A program made the position numbers and the translations under genes. Shown piece by piece: positions 12,403 to 25,800 of a stretch of DNA of 64,000 nt. Where the stretch lies: the NCBI RefSeq assembly GCF_901709675.1, contig NC_051095.1, positions 9,391,956 through 9,455,955 of the forward strand. Reading direction: 5' to 3'. Under the pieces are notes generated by a model. It ran no database searches. It saw only the letters and a list, made by a program, of their open reading frames with translations, and was not told where the DNA came from. Positions within the stretch are counted from its first letter, which is position 1. Each line of letters starts with the position of its first letter. The stretch comes from Syngnathus acus (taxonomy: Eukaryota > Chordata > Actinopteri > Syngnathiformes > Syngnathidae).

Positions 12403-15400
12403 AGAGTTATTTTGTTATATTTGTTAGATACTCAGATATTTTTGATATTCACAGTGGGTAACTTTTGAAATTCTTGGACCACAATTGCGTCACGCCGACT
12501 TCACAGCTCCTAAGTTTGAATACTCAAGCCAAGTACACTAAAGTACACTGAGTATTCACAATTTTTTACTTCCTTCCTTCCAACGACCCGCCACTGATTT
12601 GCGTGAGCCCGGAGGATGTCCTTTCCTGATGTCCCGATGGTGGCGATGCATGACAGCGCCACTTGACAGGGCCCCGCCTATGGATGACAGATGAGAGTGC
12701 ATGTGCTGTGTACGTGGGGGCATGATTATGAAGATTCACGGGAGAGCAGCCACACACACGCACACGCACTCAGCTCGTGCCAAGCGCTTAAAGACATAGC
12801 AGTGTAGGCCCAGCAAACACATCGTCTCATCTATTTGACAAAGTAATTACAGCACACACTGATTCCAATGACAGATGAACTCCCAGTCGGAGGATGCGCA
12901 GTCCTCCCATTCTTCATCCTCGTTTGTACCCAAAAGTCAAATACAGTCAAATACACAAAGCGCACTCATAACGGAGCCGCTGTAGGCCACAAAACACAGA
13001 TCCGACTCCAGCGCCTAGATGTCATCGACTAGGCCACGCCCCTTAAAGCGCACGCCCATAAAACAAACACTACATTCTCTTTTACTACGTTTTCATCCAA
13101 TATTTTTCCAAAATGAACATATCCACCATATTTGTGACAGAGTGGTAGCAAGTGGAAGTCAAAAGGTAAGCAGAGCTGCATTGATTTTCACCAGATTCAC
13201 ACAAATAAGTCTTCGCTTCTGGTGCACCGTGTCAAAGTGCCACACATACACAATGGGCATTCTTAAGTGAGGTTGCCAACTAGTGGCCTGGCATGCATAT
13301 TGCGGCGTTTTCCGTTGCTTTTTTTTGTATTCACATGCTGATAGCAAGTTCTCATTCGAAGCTCCTCTATATTAAAGTGGAGACTATTTTCTTTGCATTC
13401 AAGTATTAAAATGACATTATCCTCCATTGCCGTTGCACATTTCACGCTGATCCGAGAGGGGGAGGGGTGGACACTCAGCTGGATCGGACCCTCATTCTAC
13501 TCTCCCCTCGCGGGATAATGAAAAAGACATCAGCAGGCGACGATAAGGTCGCCCGCAACATTTGCCGTGACCTTGCCGTCTGCCTCTTCTCCAGCTGACA
13601 GGATTTGATGCGTCGGGGTGGCTGCTTCCCGAGTGATGAAGCGACTCAGTCCCCCCCCCCGGTGGATTTTTCTCCCAGCATCGCTTCGCTGCTTGCCCGG
13701 GGCGACAAGACACCCACCCCTCCTCTCCTCTCCAGCCTTCATTGCGCTTGCTGCTTTGGCCCCACTAATAAAGCCATTCACATATTTGATTGTATTGGGC
13801 ATGGTTACATCCTTTGCCTATACTTTCCATTCATCCTTTTTCTTAAGCACTTATCCTTATTCACAAGTGATTTTTCTTTCTGCTTCCCGTTCAAAGCAAA
13901 AAACTTGGAAAAACTTGTAGACTGGGTCATTTATGTCAAAAACATTATGGCACAATCAAATGTCAGGGTCTACGTTTGCGCTGTGTCGTTTATGAATCTA
14001 CACATCAATAATCCTGCACAGGCAACTCACTTTAAACATGCGTCTTTTGATGCTGCTATTTTTGTTTGCAAGAGTTCAAATGGGCTCAGCAGATTTGGAT
14101 ATGTATGCCCGCAACATTGTTTTGATTGGACATCCGAATGTTGGTGTAAAAGGGCCTCAGATATTCATTGAGCACACAATGCTCTCGGTGCCGCCCTCGG
14201 ATAAGTGCGGCCCGTTTCCGCTCGGCCGTATTGGGGCCTCGCTTCCACAGAGGATGTGAGCCATGGGCACGTTGGTGGCCTTGAGTCTCAGCGCCGCACG
14301 CTCTCCTGCAGGAGGGAAGGTGGCACTTGGTCGTCTGCCCCCGCGCTTTCCTGTTTGCGTGGCTTTTGGAAGGCGGCAAGACACACGGGGACGGCCCGAC
14401 GGAGGCGCGTGAATCCCGTCTTGACGTCAGCCCGGCAAATAGGTGAGGGCAAATTGTCTGCTATTTACGGCTAACAACGTGACTCAGCGTCGTGTTTGTG
14501 GAGGGTCGATGGCGCGTTTCCTTCAAAGAGTCTCCGAGGATGACAAAATATGTGTGACAATACGCTCCACCCTGTCACACAACAGTTTTGAATGTAAAAG
14601 GCCAAAGAAAAATAGTAGAATCACTGAATGTTTATTATTATTCCCGCTGCCTACGCACGCCTAAAAACTTTTAGCGTGCATCCTGGAGAAATTGTATTTG
14701 AGGAGTCTCAAACACAAATGAACCAAGCAACGCCCCCCTGGAAAGTTGAAAAGATTCAGCCCATGACATCAGACTAAATAATTCAAAGGAAGTTCGTGGT
14801 GGACTCATTTCTAATTTCCCCAGATGTCTTAAAGGCTCAAGAACCTATTCCCAAAAATTGAACATGAAGTCAGCCATTTTGATTTGTAGTGGCCATTTTG
14901 GGCTAATTCCAGGCCTTGTATATGAATTTGACCAAATGAATCCCAGTCAAAAGTTGGTAGCCGAGCCACATGGGAAACGCTTGGCCTATGCCTTCCAACG
15001 TGGGCGGCTTTGAGGTGTTTTAAGACCTTTTTGGGACAATAATAAAACAAAATCCTGAGACACAGAGTAAAGAAAGCAGGTTTGCGTGACCAGGTACAAC
15101 TCAAAACAACCGGCCCATTAATCTCTTAGCATTTGCCACCGAAACGATCTCCCGTATATTTTTTGTTTCCTGTCGCTATTCCGAGTCTCATCATAAATCT
15201 TTTGCCACGACTTTCATCACCTCGGGAGAGGAAAACCTTACGTGGGTCTACATCCTTGTCATGTTCGCACGTTGGCACAGCCCCCCTATTGTTGAACGGC
15301 AGTGTCGGGGAGGGCGGCACACCGGAGCTCTTTGATGCGTTAAGTGATTTACAGAGTGCCGTGCACAGGAAAGTGGCCTCCGACTCCAAATAGGAGCTCG

Positions 15401-16074
15401 GAAAAACAATAGCTCGGGGCTGATTTATCTCTCATCACAGTAGTAGCTGCTTTGCGGTGAAGCGCCGCTGATTGTTTTTCTTTCAGCTAACATCATTCAT
15501 TTTCTATGAGGGGCTTGTAACCATTTCAAGGATGGTTTTACACATCCGAGAACTTTGAACATGCTTAACGTGTGTCACTATGCTAATAACACACTGTACA
15601 GTACTTTCTTCCCGCTAAGAAGCAGGAAAATCACTTTGAAATACTCTACTGCACATGATAAATTTGACTGCTGAATGGCAATACTGTATTGATTTTAATT
15701 GTACCATTAAATGACTTTACCCAGCATGCTATTTGGTGCTACATATTAGCAAGCTAGCATATACAGACTAAATAACATAATAGCGTGACGTGACTTTTTT
15801 TGCTTCTATATTCATTTTATTGTGTATTTGGAGTCTCCAAGATTGTAGAAAAGTGTAATCTATCCCTCCAAGTGCCGCAGAGATACTTTTACGATCTGTT
15901 TTTTACTCCGTTCAGTTTTCTCCGTTTTCTATTACGTGTTTTTATCTATTACATCACATCTGTTGGGGCGTGACTACCAAACAAGGGAACGGGTGCAGCC
16001 AAACGGTTTTGCAAATCCGCCATCTTTATTACTCGGAGAGACTTTTGTAGTCCAAACAACTCAAGGATGCCAAA
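12403..16074. other. Intergenic DNA, no gene seen
   Basis: Includes a CG-rich patch (14.19-14.49 kb) and a 188-codon frame at 13605-14171 with biased, non-protein-like composition. Confidence 0.5.
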
Positions 16075-16284
16075 GTGGAGAGATCAAAATGTTCCGTTGT
16101 TGGATGCATCAATCCACACAACTCATTGCACCGTCCCCCAGCATCAGAACCTCAAAGAAGGTCAAATTTCATTTTTCAAGTAGTCCTGTTTGTTCAAGGA
16201 CGAGTGTTTCAGAAATCTTTTGTCAGTATAGAGAAGGATTCGCCGAAATACTTTTTTCTTTTTTTTCTTTTTTCATTTACTTAA
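16075..16284 (+). pseudogene. Decayed THAP zinc-finger fragment
   Basis: The frame contains KCSVVGCINPHNSLHR followed by PPASEPQRR and an aromatic/hydrophobic stretch. This resembles the first half of THAP domains (C-x4-C followed by a polar loop), found in THAP proteins and P-element-like transposases. The conserved tryptophan region and the later C-x2-H pair are not recognisable and the frame runs into a T-rich tract, so it is a fragment. It could derive from a transposon or a processed gene copy. Confidence 0.5.
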
Positions 16285-17002
16285 ATCGGAAGTATTTATA
16301 AACGTGATACATAATGAACTATTGTTAAAATGAGTTGTAGAAGTGGTGTATAAAAGCAAGACCCTTCCTCCTGTTAAAAAATATCAGTTAAAAAGGAGCT
16401 CTGTAACCTTTTAATTTTCTGGGAGAGTGAACAATTGCTATCCAAAGATTGCGTGACAGTACATCGAAAAATTTGGTTATTTATAGACTTGCATATGCTG
16501 TACACCTCTCACACTGGCCTGTACCACTGAGGATGCTCGGGGGGTTTATGGGTGGGGGTCTGCCCTTTTAAAGTGGTATCCCATTGTGTTACAAAGTGAG
16601 AAATAATCATTCATTAACCTGCCGTGACCCTGCAGCGCAGGGGTGGAAGTGGGGCGGTGGAGCTAGAGCCCCTCGTGGTGGGAGTTGGGTCATGGCTACC
16701 GAGCGCACAGACACACACGCATCAACACGCACCGTAAACGGATTAAGTGGACAAACACGCCCCCGAGTTTCCTTTTCAATTATGAAGTGAATGCACTTAT
16801 GAAATGGAGCACAGTTGGGATAGAGGCTTGCACCAAGACCCTGGGGAGTACGTGTGTGTGTCAGATGTGTCACGCTCCCAGTGGCACAGAGTTTATTGTC
16901 ACAGTGAAGAGTTAATCAATGTGACAATCATGTCTCCCTTGTTGCATCTCCTCTGGCACCCTTACACATACTTCGTATATGTACACACGCAGCCACCCAA
17001 GA

Positions 17003-17041
17003 GACACACACACACGCACGCACGCACACACACACACAAAC
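17003..17041. repeat. (CA)n/(CGCA)n microsatellite
   Basis: About 38 bp of CA with interspersed CGCA units. Confidence 0.9.
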
Positions 17042-17303
17042 AAACTAATCATGTAGCCACCGTTATTGAAAATCACGTGATGTAAGGTGCTAAAAAAATG
17101 TTAAAATTGTATTCATAAAATATAAAGAGAAACGTAGCAAATGTATTGCACTATTTAACAAAATAAAATACAACACCTGAACGAATAAAATTATAATACG
17201 TAAATAATAAATTAAATGCTGTTTTATGTACCCAAAGTACATGGCACAAATGTGTTGGCTACCGTTTTTTGTTAATGTTAAAAGAAACATTTATCACATT
17301 CCC

Positions 17304-17616
17304 TTCATTTTCTATACCGCTTGCCCCCATGGGGGTCGCGGGCGTGCTAAAGCCTATGCCAGCAGTCATCAGGAAGTAGGCAGGTTGCCAGCCAATCGCA
17401 GGGCACACAGAGACAAACAACCATCCGCACTCGCACTCACACCTACGGGCAATTTGGAGTGCTCAATCGGCCTGCCAAACATGTTTTTGGGATGTGGGAG
17501 GAAACTGGAGTTTCCGGAGGAAACCCTCGCTGGCACGGGGAGAACATGCAAACTCCACACAAGGACGAACCTGGGCCCTCCTAACTGTGCTAACCAGTGT
17601 CCCATTGAGCCGCCCC
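17304..17616 (-). repeat. Teleost dispersed repeat (L2-type LINE 3' end or derivative)
   Basis: On the minus strand this copy ends with a GCGGTATAGAAAATGAA-type tail. It contains the well-known fish blocks, in plus orientation, GTTGCCAGCCAATCGCAGGG, TTTTTGGGATGTGGGAGGAA and GGGAGAACATGCAAACTCCA. It is near full length compared with the copy at 46.3 kb. The L2 label is from memory of fish repeat annotations and needs a library search. Confidence 0.75.
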
Positions 17617-18009
17617 ATTTGTTACATTATTTTACATAAATAAATAAAAGAAATAAAATTGTATGAAACGAAGTGAGTACTTTAAAGTAGGATAGTGAAA
17701 TGTAAATTGCATGGAAACATACTTTTTCTTTTAAATACTAATAAGCGTCGGAGCAGTATTTGTGACTTTAAGTGACAATATTATCTTTAGGTTGTTCATT
17801 TTAAGGAGGATAAGCAATATACAAAAGAAATAAATGTAAGATTTTATTTTTAATATCTATAGTATCTTTAATTTATTTTCTATTGTCTCTTTTTTTCCTA
17901 TATGCAAGTAAAATTATTTGTATAAATAGTGTAAATAAATAAAAGTAATAGCTATGTTTCTGTGTAAAAACATCCTATGTTAAAATAAACTCATAGTGAC
18001 AATTTAATA

Positions 18010-18080
18010 CGGGCATTAGATTACATATGCTAATTAATCGTTAGCCTATTAAGGCCTTAATCAGCCCTTCAATAACCTCC
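18010..18080. other. Candidate homeodomain-site-dense non-coding block
   Basis: Within 70 bp lie GCATTAGATTACATATGC, TAATTAATCGTTAGCC, TATTAAGGCCTTAATC and AAATTAGAC. The third is a near-perfect palindrome. Confidence 0.35.
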
Positions 18081-20399
18081 CAAATTAGACATGAGGATGT
18101 CCTCTCTGGTTCTCAGTGTACGTGCTTTTGGCCACGTTGGAGTGTTACGCGATCTAAGCGAGCACGTTATGACAGCCTTGATTCATTCGATAACGATGAC
18201 CCAATGCTTTTATGCCGAGGTAAGCATAAGCACAGCTGTGCGTCTGCCTGGTTGGGGCCAAGACGCCGCACGGTGTGGAGGAGGTTAACTTTGTTAACGA
18301 CCGCTTCGGCTGATAGGGCATTGCCGGGATCAAGGGCGGGACGATCAATGCGGGAATGTTTCAACGAAATGGACAGCAACCTTGACGCAGAGTCCTTTCA
18401 TCACGCTGACTCTCTGGTGCCATGTGTTAGCTTCTTTGCACTTACATTTTTATTTATTGTTGACAATAGGAGAATCCTGATGTTCAAGAGCGTACTATTA
18501 CATTTAGTGGGTAACTGCCCGAGATCCGCCCCCCTCAGTGCAGGCAGACTGTAACTTGCCTTTTTTAAAAAACACACGTTTGTAAACAAGCATTTATGTA
18601 AGAAAAACATAGCATACATTTTAGTATGTGCCTTTAAGAGGCGGGATTTAGGGTTGGCATGCGATATTGGCACGTGCGTGAGTCCGAGCGTGAGCTGTGA
18701 CCGACAGCAGCTCTTGCATGAGCGTACTAATTGTGATTATAATATCAAATAATTCATTTACATGTTTTTTTTAACATCACCATAAAAGTTTTTATTTTCC
18801 AAATTCTATTATTTCTGATAGACCCAAATAATCTCAGTGTTGAAATAAATGCCTGTTTACATTTATCGAAGTACTATAAAAGTTAAACTGTATTACCTAA
18901 GAAATAGTTTCCTGCTTCTGCTTTAAATCAAGGCAATTGGTTTGAAGTTGGAATGCGTCCCAAGAGACACTTTAGTTCATTCCAATGTCATTTCCCCGTT
19001 TAATTTGGGGTGGGGGCAACGAGAAGTCATTTCTTTGACTTCTTATCTTATCTTATCCTCAGCGGGCGAGCGTTCCCACAGCGCACCTCTCCATGTGTTT
19101 CTCCTCGGTGCTTTAAGCGGGAGTACTGGCTGTTCAGGGATGTCAACTGCAACTTGAACCCTTAATCCCAAGGATCCCTTCAATCCAGGGAGCCTCAAAT
19201 TACTCGTCATTTAAAATAATCCCGGGAATTTGCACCATGCCGCAATTGTTTGAGCACAGTGACTGTCAGGGTTGAAACTAGTTCACCATTTTCAATTTAG
19301 ATTGGCTTGTATCAGATTTGTGAGCTGTTAACTTGTGGAAAAATGCAAATGAAAGGTTGAATATTTTTTATGATGGAATGGTTTAACATAATGTAATTCA
19401 TTTAAAATGAGTTCAGAAGAGAAGTGATCAACTTGAGCTGAATTTATTACAGGATGTTCTGAATGAGATGAATATTTTGATGTTGGTCGATAATTTTTTT
19501 CATTTTTAAATCGGCCATTCATGAATGTGGGAATTTGTGCTGTATGTTAAACATTTTAAAGATGGGATGACATGAAGGGTTGAAAAATGTGAAATTAGAG
19601 GTGAATTTGTACAATTTCTCCATCAATTCAGGAGATGAACCATGGAATAAGAACATTTGGAAATTTGATGATTTGAATTGATTGATAAATTATAATAAAG
19701 TTGTGGAATTTCTATGGTAAAAGTGGGAAATTGCTGGTAAAAAAAAGCTTGGTAAATTTGCTGAATTTCTCTATATTTGAGAGAAGAATTTGTCAAGAAC
19801 GTTGCTGCTATTTCGCATTGACACAATAAAATGAATTTAAATTGAAAGGCTCGCTGTTGTCGGCACGAGATTTATAAGAGAACCCCTCTACTTTTACGGC
19901 GCTATCTGGGTAGTAAAGCGTTGCCTTTCTCACCTTCAGCTGTAAAATTGACCTAGTCTCCAGCCAACACCTTTGAAGTGGAAAAACCAGAGCCGCGTAA
20001 AACCCTCGCCAAGCGGCCATATGTGAAACCAATAGCGCTGTTCCGAAAAGTAGCACCGCTTACGGGGGGCGCCGTCTTCGGTAAAAGCCAGGCGGCTATA
20101 GGAGTACGACATGCCGATAAATCTTACATGCGGCCCAAAAAAAAAAAAGTGCAATGGAAATCCAATCAGCTTTGTTTTGGAGGAAATTCAAAACACTGCG
20201 GCAGCTGCACATGGGACATTTTCTTCACACTCTGTCGTCCGTAAGGCCGCTTGCCTTGTCGCAACACCCTCGCTCTGCCATGGTAGTTGTGGCGCCATTT
20301 CTTTTTTTTCAACGGACGACGTGAAGAGATTCATTTGGGCGAGGCCTTTCTTAAAGTGGATCGCAATGCCAGCGACCACTTGGGGCAAGGTGTGTGTCT
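18081..20399. other. Intergenic DNA
   Basis: An AT-rich stretch at 19.3-19.8 kb has recurring GAATTTG words and may be an old low-complexity repeat. 19.86-20.30 kb is GC-richer and could be regulatory. Confidence 0.4.
18678..18723 (+). repeat. Dispersed repeat copy B
   Basis: The core CGTGAGCTGTGACCGACAGC followed by AGCTCTTGCATG is the closest match to copy A, with a shared GTGAGT-type lead-in. A TTTAAGAGGCGGG motif upstream (about 18631) may belong to the same element. Confidence 0.55.
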
Positions 20400-20960
20400 G
20401 AGGGAGATGTTTCAGTAACTGACGTAGCAGTGACTAATTTGGCCATGGCCCCTCTTGAAGGGAGGTATTTATTTATCTCAAGTTGTTGACAAATTTGGGT
20501 CACTTATTGGTGCCAGGTGTCTATTTGAAGATGTTTATTTCTTTTAGATGGCTGACACACCTGCTGACGGCACCCGTTTTGAGAAAGGCATTCATTCCTC
20601 CTAAGTGGATGATGGATCCACCCAGTAAAGAACTAGGGCCAAGCATCTACTTAAGACAGATATTTATTCTCGTAAGTGGATGATGCAACTGGCGACTGAC
20701 TAATTGGGCACGGTCGAGATTTATTTTTCTTAGGTGATGATGCACCCGCTAAATTTGGACATGGTTTCTATTTGACTTGAGGTATTTATTTTTCCGAAAT
20801 AGATGCCACACCCTAAGAAACTAATTGGAGCCAAGCATCTATTGTATTTGAGAGAGGATTTAGCTTTTGTACACAATGACTACTTTGGAATGATTTCTAT
20901 TTGAATGTGGCATTTATTTCTTTTAAATGACTCAAGCACCCATCCATCGAGCATTTAGGA
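20400..20960 (+). repeat. Degenerate ~65-bp tandem repeat
   Basis: Units share a TATTTATTTTTCTTAAGTGG-like start, GATGATGCACCCGCTAA, then AAGAAACTAATTGGGCCAAG and CATCTATTTGA. Unit starts are visible near 20466, 20530, 20589, 20660, 20718, 20783 and 20910. Spacing is mostly 58-75 bp; the wider last gap suggests a skipped, decayed unit. Units are strongly diverged, so the array is old. No coding frame runs through it. Confidence 0.6.
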
Positions 20961-22589
20961 TAAGATGTCAAGGTAGGGTGGGATTTATTTAAAAAATGCA
21001 TTTCCAATTCCTCTTGTCGGCAATAAAGTAAATAAATACTGCTATTTGCTGTAAATACAAGAGATATTTTCTTCCCTTTTAATGTCCGCATTAACCAAAG
21101 CAGATTCCTAAATGACGCCTTGCCAGGTTCCTAATGATGGCTTTTAGGAGTCAAGATGGAGGGCCAGGCATGAGTGGAAAGCTGCAGGAGATTGTAGAGT
21201 TGGCTTGGAACGGGGGATCTGCGGCCAGCCACCACACACACGCGCACACACACACAGACGCGCATACACACTTGTTGGAAATTTAAAACCTGACATGACA
21301 GTGCAGCCCATTAATATCACGAAGATGAATTGGAGGCCATTTCTAGTACGTTTGGGGTCCATTTTCTCATGCTTCTCCGGAGAGGCAAGTAACAAAGTAC
21401 ACTTCACTGAGGGAGACACTTCCAACTCTCCTAAAGTCAACCTCGACTCACCGACTAACTTTTTCGACCACTACTTTTGGACATCCTTAAAAAAAAAACG
21501 ACAAAATTGTTCCAGGTAAATTTATTCAGTTGTCTGAGATTAGATTGATGGTTTTGTTTATTTCTTGAATCTTTAAGTTCTTAAAATAAAACAAAGACAT
21601 TTTGACTGCACACCTTGGTTAACAAAGTTTTCTGGAGTCACGGACGCCTTTTCTTTCTTCCCGTATTTGCACTTCTACTTAAATACAAAGTGTGAGTACT
21701 TTTGCCACACTTGGATACTTATCCACCTTGTTGATTGTGCTCTACAGGTCTACAATGTTCAGGTAAAGTTGGGGCTAATCAATGGCACATATGTTGCGCA
21801 TTACACCGGGAATGACTCTCCTCCCACCTAACCCTTCGATGACAGACATGCTCTGATTCCACACATGTTGAAATGTAAGAAGCGATACATGGGCGCTTTG
21901 ATACAGGATGATTTATTGGGGCTTGACACCGGTCGCGAAGGGAGGGGAAGGGACGGTTTCTGCGAGTGGTAGCTGTCAATCGGGCACATTTGCGATGATC
22001 TCATTTTTATTTATTTATTTTTTTATCTTCGAGATGTAGCATGTAGTATGCAAAATAAAACACGCAAGAATAAATTATGAATTTGTGTTTATTCTAGAGA
22101 AGAAATGATTGTCGTCATGAAAGTCATTAAAATGACTTAACTAATTAATTTAAGTTTAAAATCTGATGATTACAAAATACAAAAATGACAACAAAAAAAA
22201 ACATATTTTTGATCTGGCATAAGCATAAAATATCCCCCAAAACTCATTGATTCGATTCTATTTCTACCAAAATATTAACATTTAAGTTGATTTTTGAAAA
22301 TGTAACTTGTGATTTATCTATATTTATTGATTTTTAATTATTAGGTTGACAAACAACGTAGGAGGCCGTTTAATCAATTCATTTTCTAATTACATTAAAA
22401 ATTGACCTCATTGCCAAATAAAAAAAAAACAAATACAGCAAGGAGAGGAAAGAAGCAAATAGCACTATAGCCACCTTGGCAGTAGTAACGATGCTGACTT
22501 AGTATCAGTGTCTCATGCGGTATAATTATGTCCTTCAACTAATCCTCTCACCCGGCCGTAAAGTGTGCGATATGCAGGACGTCTCCGGT
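20961..22589. other. Intergenic DNA, nothing recognised
   Basis: One interrupted CA tract and AT-rich DNA; no supported gene. Confidence 0.5.
21232..21271. repeat. (CA)n interrupted microsatellite
   Basis: About 40 bp of CA repeats with CGCG interruptions. Confidence 0.9.
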
Positions 22590-22830
22590 TCAAATCCGGC
22601 TAACTCAATTAGCCATTAGGAGCTCTTCAGTTGGGGGCTTATTGGGTGGGTGGGGTTGGCAGTATTTTGATCCTGTCCAGTCCTCATCAATTAATTGACC
22701 CTATCGCATTTCTGCTGACCGTCAGAGCACCCTCAGAGAAAGAAATCAATCCATGTGCCAGCGTTGCTGTCGTCATTTAACCTTCACGATGATGGGCCGT
22801 ATGCAAATGAGATCTTTAGCGGCATCGCCG
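22590..22830. other. Candidate conserved non-coding block with POU octamer
   Basis: Contains CAATTAGCCATTAGGAGC, ATCAATTAATTGACCC and a perfect octamer ATGCAAAT at 22801-22808 followed by GAGATCTTTAGCGGC. Confidence 0.35.
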
Positions 22831-25800
22831 GTATCAAATAATTGGGTTTAGGATGCATATATAAATAATATAGCGCAAATTCGTGATCACTTAGAATAGT
22901 GGAATAAAGAGGACAATTAATAATGGGCACTTTGATGTGACAAGACAGGGCGAAACTGTTTTGTACATATTTCATGCAATATTGATGGAATATTGAATTT
23001 GTAAGTGTCATTTGCGAGTGTTAGATTTCTTTCCCCTCAAATTACAAATACGGAGAATAATAATAATGTTTCTCAAAATCTACTGCCCGATGACGGCTGG
23101 GATAGGCTCCAGCATGCCCGCGACCCCCGTGGGGACAAAGCGGTACAGAAAATGGATGGATGGATGGAAATAAATATTTTAACAGGTCATGCAAGTGTAA
23201 AAATAAGTCCTAACCTTTAAAAAATGTCAGCAATAAAAACAAACTTGCATTTAAAGTGTAAAAACAAGTTAAACTTGTGTTAAAATAAAAAGGTTTGTAA
23301 TGAACTAATTCCCAGCAAGCTGTTTTAGTGCATTTTGACAGTTCAAGAGCCACAGAATAATAAATAAAAACTGAATCTACAAAAAGTATAGACTCTCTTA
23401 TTGCACCAGATATACCCAAAAGTTTGTTCCTTCATTTTTTTTTGTTCTTTGCTTACAATTAATACATAATTGGTTGGTGTCGCTGAAAGTGCCAGTTTCC
23501 GACCTAAAAGCAGAGAAAATGAGTTATTTGTGAAACAAAAGAGACTTTGTTGCGATTATTTGTTGCTTTTGTGGGAACTCATACTGCAGAAGAACAGAAA
23601 CAAGATTGGGAAAAGTTTTTTGATGCACGGAACATCATTTTTTTTCTATTAAGTGTCATAAAGAAGTAAAAAAAAAAAACTCAACACAATTACTGTTTTG
23701 AACGCTAACGCTCATCAACTGGAATCCAACCGTTAATTGCCACGGACAAATATATTCGCCAAGTACATTTTTCGCTCCATTGTAAAGACTAACAGATCCC
23801 CGAAGATGGCGGCATTGGATCACTGGATTTAAGATCAGCACAGCTTTTGAGTAGCAGATAAAGATAAGTCGGCTTTTCATGTTAATTATGAAAGAAAATG
23901 GATAACATTTTGGAAGGTTGAGGAGTCTAGCACTTTGCACTCCAACAAAGTCCATGGATGTACGGGGTATGGCCAACAAAACACACGCAGAAGTTTTGTT
24001 TCCATGCACTTTTACAACTGTTCTAATGTGTTTTAGTTTATGTTCATATTTACTACTTGTACACTTATTTGTCCCACGGGTCAAAGGTTGCTTAACCCTA
24101 CTCTATACAATGCAAATTCCGGGGAGATTTCCACGCTGTCAATATGAGCTCGGGTTCAAAGCTAATCCGGTGCTCAACACGGCCGTAATAAAAATCGTTA
24201 TCACGGCACGGTTGCTCTTTGAGGCACAATTTAAGCCTGAGCACAGGTCACGCGCAACTGCCGTCCAGACAACGCAAGGCCGTGACGGAAACCTGAGCCA
24301 GGACGTAAAATGTGGCATGAAGGGCCTCTGGGAATGCTGAGAGGGGGCCTCGCTCAGATTGAGGTTCAGGTCCCACAGATCCTGGAGGGCACAAAACGGG
24401 ACTACATAATGTACAATTGTGATGGTTACAACCTAAGATTACCATTGTGACCACAAGCATACATACATATACAGACCATTGCGATCCTGACTACAAAGCG
24501 TCAATGGCAACCTGATACAAATCCAGAATTGTGATCACAAAACTTGGAACAGGGCGCTCAACAATAACCTTGGCTGCAAGCCACATGCTGCTTCACCCAG
24601 TCCGAAGTAAAAAGGCTGTAACCACACCGACCACAGATAGTGCAACGTGTTGAGATAATTAGTGTCCCAGTAACGACCTCTCGCTGATGACAGGCCCTGA
24701 AACCCGAGTGGCAGCGTGACAGTCTCTCCTTGTCACTCTCCCCAGCCCCCTGACAACTGTGGCCAGGTTATTTTCTCTTGCCCGGCGCCAGCCCGCAGGA
24801 CCTGGGTGAGCGTGGGCCACCATTTGCCCCTTAACCCCTTATGCCCCGCTGATACTACATGACACTTGGCAACCCAATACTGAAAACACTGAAACAGAGA
24901 GGACAAACATTGGGTTTGATTCCTCATTTTAAACTGGACTAACTATTGCTGTTAGACAGTTATATCGAATAACATTATAAGAGTCATTGCGGCTGCCTGC
25001 TGTGACGTGGCTTAGAGAAGGCTTGGGTGCTTGAGCTTTATCATCAGAGCTAAAGCAAACAGACACAACAAGGAGGATATACTTCTTTCGCAGCTATACA
25101 AACAAGATTTAAAAGACTTTCCCTGCTCTGTTGAAGATTTGCTTCCCCGCTAAGTGCAAAGGATTGCGGACTAGTCGTGAAACTTTAGCGCGAAAACTGT
25201 CACCGTGGTCTAAATTTGGACGCCAAAGACAGCACACTGCAGACATGTGTCTTCCTTTTGAACATGATCTGACATCTCTGTTGTCAGTTGTGTTTCGGGC
25301 TCCCCCTTAAAAAAAAAAAAAGCCACAAGGGGAGCACGTAGCTTAAGCTTTGCTAGGGGCTAAACATGTGAAGCTAACACAGCAGTCTATGTGAACAGAG
25401 AGAAATCAAAGATATTTAAGGACGAAAAGTAAAAAAAAAAAAAGACGAGTTGCTAGCAACAGAAGGTAACACAGCAATCTACAACTTTACTTAGGGATGC
25501 TTCTCCGTAAACAGCAAAACACGTTTGTATTCAAATCACAAAATTTTCTTAAAAACATTTAGGCTAGTGACAAGCATGAGTCACATATTAGTCCATAGGA
25601 CACTGCTCACAATCACGAGTGCTCTTGAAAGGCAGACACTAACATTTAAAAGGCCTTTGAAGGCCACGTTGACCTCCAAATGCTCCTCATTCCTGCCCAA
25701 GGAAACATCTCTGTTGACATCTAGCAATGCGGTGGTGACGACTTCATTCAGCAGCTGAACAACACTTCGATCTGTCTGTCTGTCCGTCCATCCCTCCGTC

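Larger units (their letters stand above)
16285..18009. other. Intergenic DNA with one dispersed repeat and one microsatellite
   Basis: Outside those repeats the sequence is AT-rich and featureless. Confidence 0.5.

Noticed and set aside
13605-14171. 188-codon plus-strand frame
   Set aside because: It has no recognisable domain, spans poly-C and AT-rich parts of different composition, and has overlapping frames on the other strand.
22541-22615. tRNA-like B box GGTTCAAATCC
   Set aside because: The T-arm-like stem is present, but no acceptor-stem partner or A box lies at the proper distance upstream. It is a chance match or an old tRNA-derived fragment.
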